A stretch of DNA of 64,000 nt from Melanocharis versteri (taxonomy: Eukaryota; Chordata; Aves; Passeriformes; Melanocharitidae): the NCBI GenBank assembly GCA_013397845.1, contig VZTG01001869.1, positions 1,155,411 to 1,219,410 on the forward strand. Reading direction: 5' to 3'. Below the pieces are notes generated by a model. It made no database searches. It had not been told where the DNA came from and saw nothing but the letters and a program-made list of their open reading frames with translations. Position 1 is the stretch's first letter, and every line of letters begins with the position of its first letter. Below, in pieces: positions 63,640 to 64,000 of the stretch. A program made the translations under genes and the position numbers.

Positions 63640-64000
63640 GTGAGTGCTCTGAGGGTACCTAGCCGGGGAATGGGGAGCACTAGCAGGCGATACCCGGAGT
63701 AGGACCCTGCCCTGCAGGGATACCGGGCGGCCTTAGCGCACGCAGTGCCAGAGCCTTGGGCCCCAGCACGCCGGGATCGCCCCGGAACACCGAGAACTCT
63801 CGGCACCGCCCGCCAGCCCCCGGCCCTCCGGCGCCTTCCAGCGCCGCGCGCGGACCCCTCCCGGCGGCGGGCGGAGGGCGGCGCTTGCGGGGCGGNGGGG
63901 CAGCGCTCCGCCGAGCCCCGCGCCGAGCCGGCTGCCGGCGTGAGGGGGATGCGCCCGGGAGGGAGCTGCCCTGCCCGCTCGGCGAGGATGTCACGGCAGG
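63640..64000. promoter_or_regulatory. CpG island at right edge, probable gene promoter/first exon
   Basis: By hand count the last 280 bases (63721-64000) hold about 43 CpG dinucleotides; most of the window has around one per 100 bp. The core (63841-63960) has about 24 CpGs in 120 bp. A GC box GGGGCGG lies at 63889-63895 and an ETS-like CCGGAA at 63782-63787. There is no TATA box. An ATG on the plus strand at 63988-63990 has an A at -3 and opens a frame (Met-Ser-Arg-Gln) that runs off the end; it may or may not be a start codon. A minus-strand open frame across the island (63680-63994) is arginine/proline-rich, as GC-rich sequence gives by chance. The direction of transcription cannot be decided here. 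Confidence 0.75.
63896..63896. other. Ambiguous base (n)
   Basis: A single n directly after the GC box GGGGCGG, in a G-rich run of the CpG island where sequencing often fails. Confidence 0.95.

Noticed and set aside
63680..63994. Arginine/proline-rich minus-strand frame at the right edge
   Set aside because: GC-rich CpG islands produce such frames by chance; it includes an ambiguous base and shows no domain.
1..64000. A novel multi-gene system or operon
   Set aside because: No intact genes, no gene clustering and no repeated array beyond ordinary transposons and simple repeats.

Overview
The window looks like vertebrate nuclear DNA from a bird, most likely a songbird (passerine). It is rich in CR1 non-LTR retrotransposons, which are the dominant avian interspersed repeat. 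It carries two short SINEs made of a tRNA-Ile-like head joined to a CR1-type tail, an architecture known from passerines (the TguSINE1 type). It also has one solo LTR of the kind seen in avian ERVL-like endogenous retroviruses. CpG is sparse except at the extreme right end. Nothing looks bacterial: no long ORFs, operons, Shine-Dalgarno sites or CRISPR.

Layout. 1-16.5 kb: AT-rich sequence with no element I recognise; the only oddity is a minus-strand frame (331-1047) broken by a single stop. 16.5-17.1 kb: two CR1 3' fragments on the plus strand. 17.1-26.4 kb: no recognised element; one exon-like segment near 22.2 kb. 26.36-26.49 kb: first tRNA-Ile/CR1 SINE, then a long TTTC microsatellite at 26.98-27.10 kb. 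27.1-31.9 kb: mostly unassigned, with a (TA)n tract and a TATA-box plus ATTAAA arrangement near 30.8 kb that may be a decayed LTR. 31.9-34.0 kb: two abutting minus-strand CR1 copies. 35.1-35.4 kb: purine-rich tract. 36.57-36.71 kb: second SINE. 37.05-39.96 kb: an old plus-strand CR1 split by a minus-strand CR1 and by unassigned DNA. 40.6 kb: a small CpG-bearing patch with CTCF-like and NRF1-like motifs. 40-55.4 kb: mostly unassigned, with an exact 45-bp tandem duplication at 53.85 kb. 55.46-57.51 kb: an old minus-strand CR1 with a second minus-strand CR1 nested inside it; the nested copy is deleted exactly at an ambiguous base (n). 60.87-61.45 kb: 579-bp solo LTR with a perfect 5-bp target duplication and a 21-bp-stem hairpin. 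63.64-64.00 kb: strong CpG island running off the right edge, probably the promoter or first exon of a gene outside the window.

No intact protein-coding gene can be supported. The recognisable coding remnants are broken CR1 ORF2 (endonuclease/reverse transcriptase) pieces. The pattern is an intergenic or intronic stretch upstream of a CpG-island gene, shaped by several rounds of CR1 insertion, nesting and internal deletion. I found no convincing new biological system. The points most worth checking are the two SINE copies with complementary promoter decay, the LTR hairpin, the recurrent deletion in the same part of CR1 ORF2, and the CpG island edge. Family names and comparisons to CR1, SINE and LTR consensus sequences are from general knowledge, not from a search.
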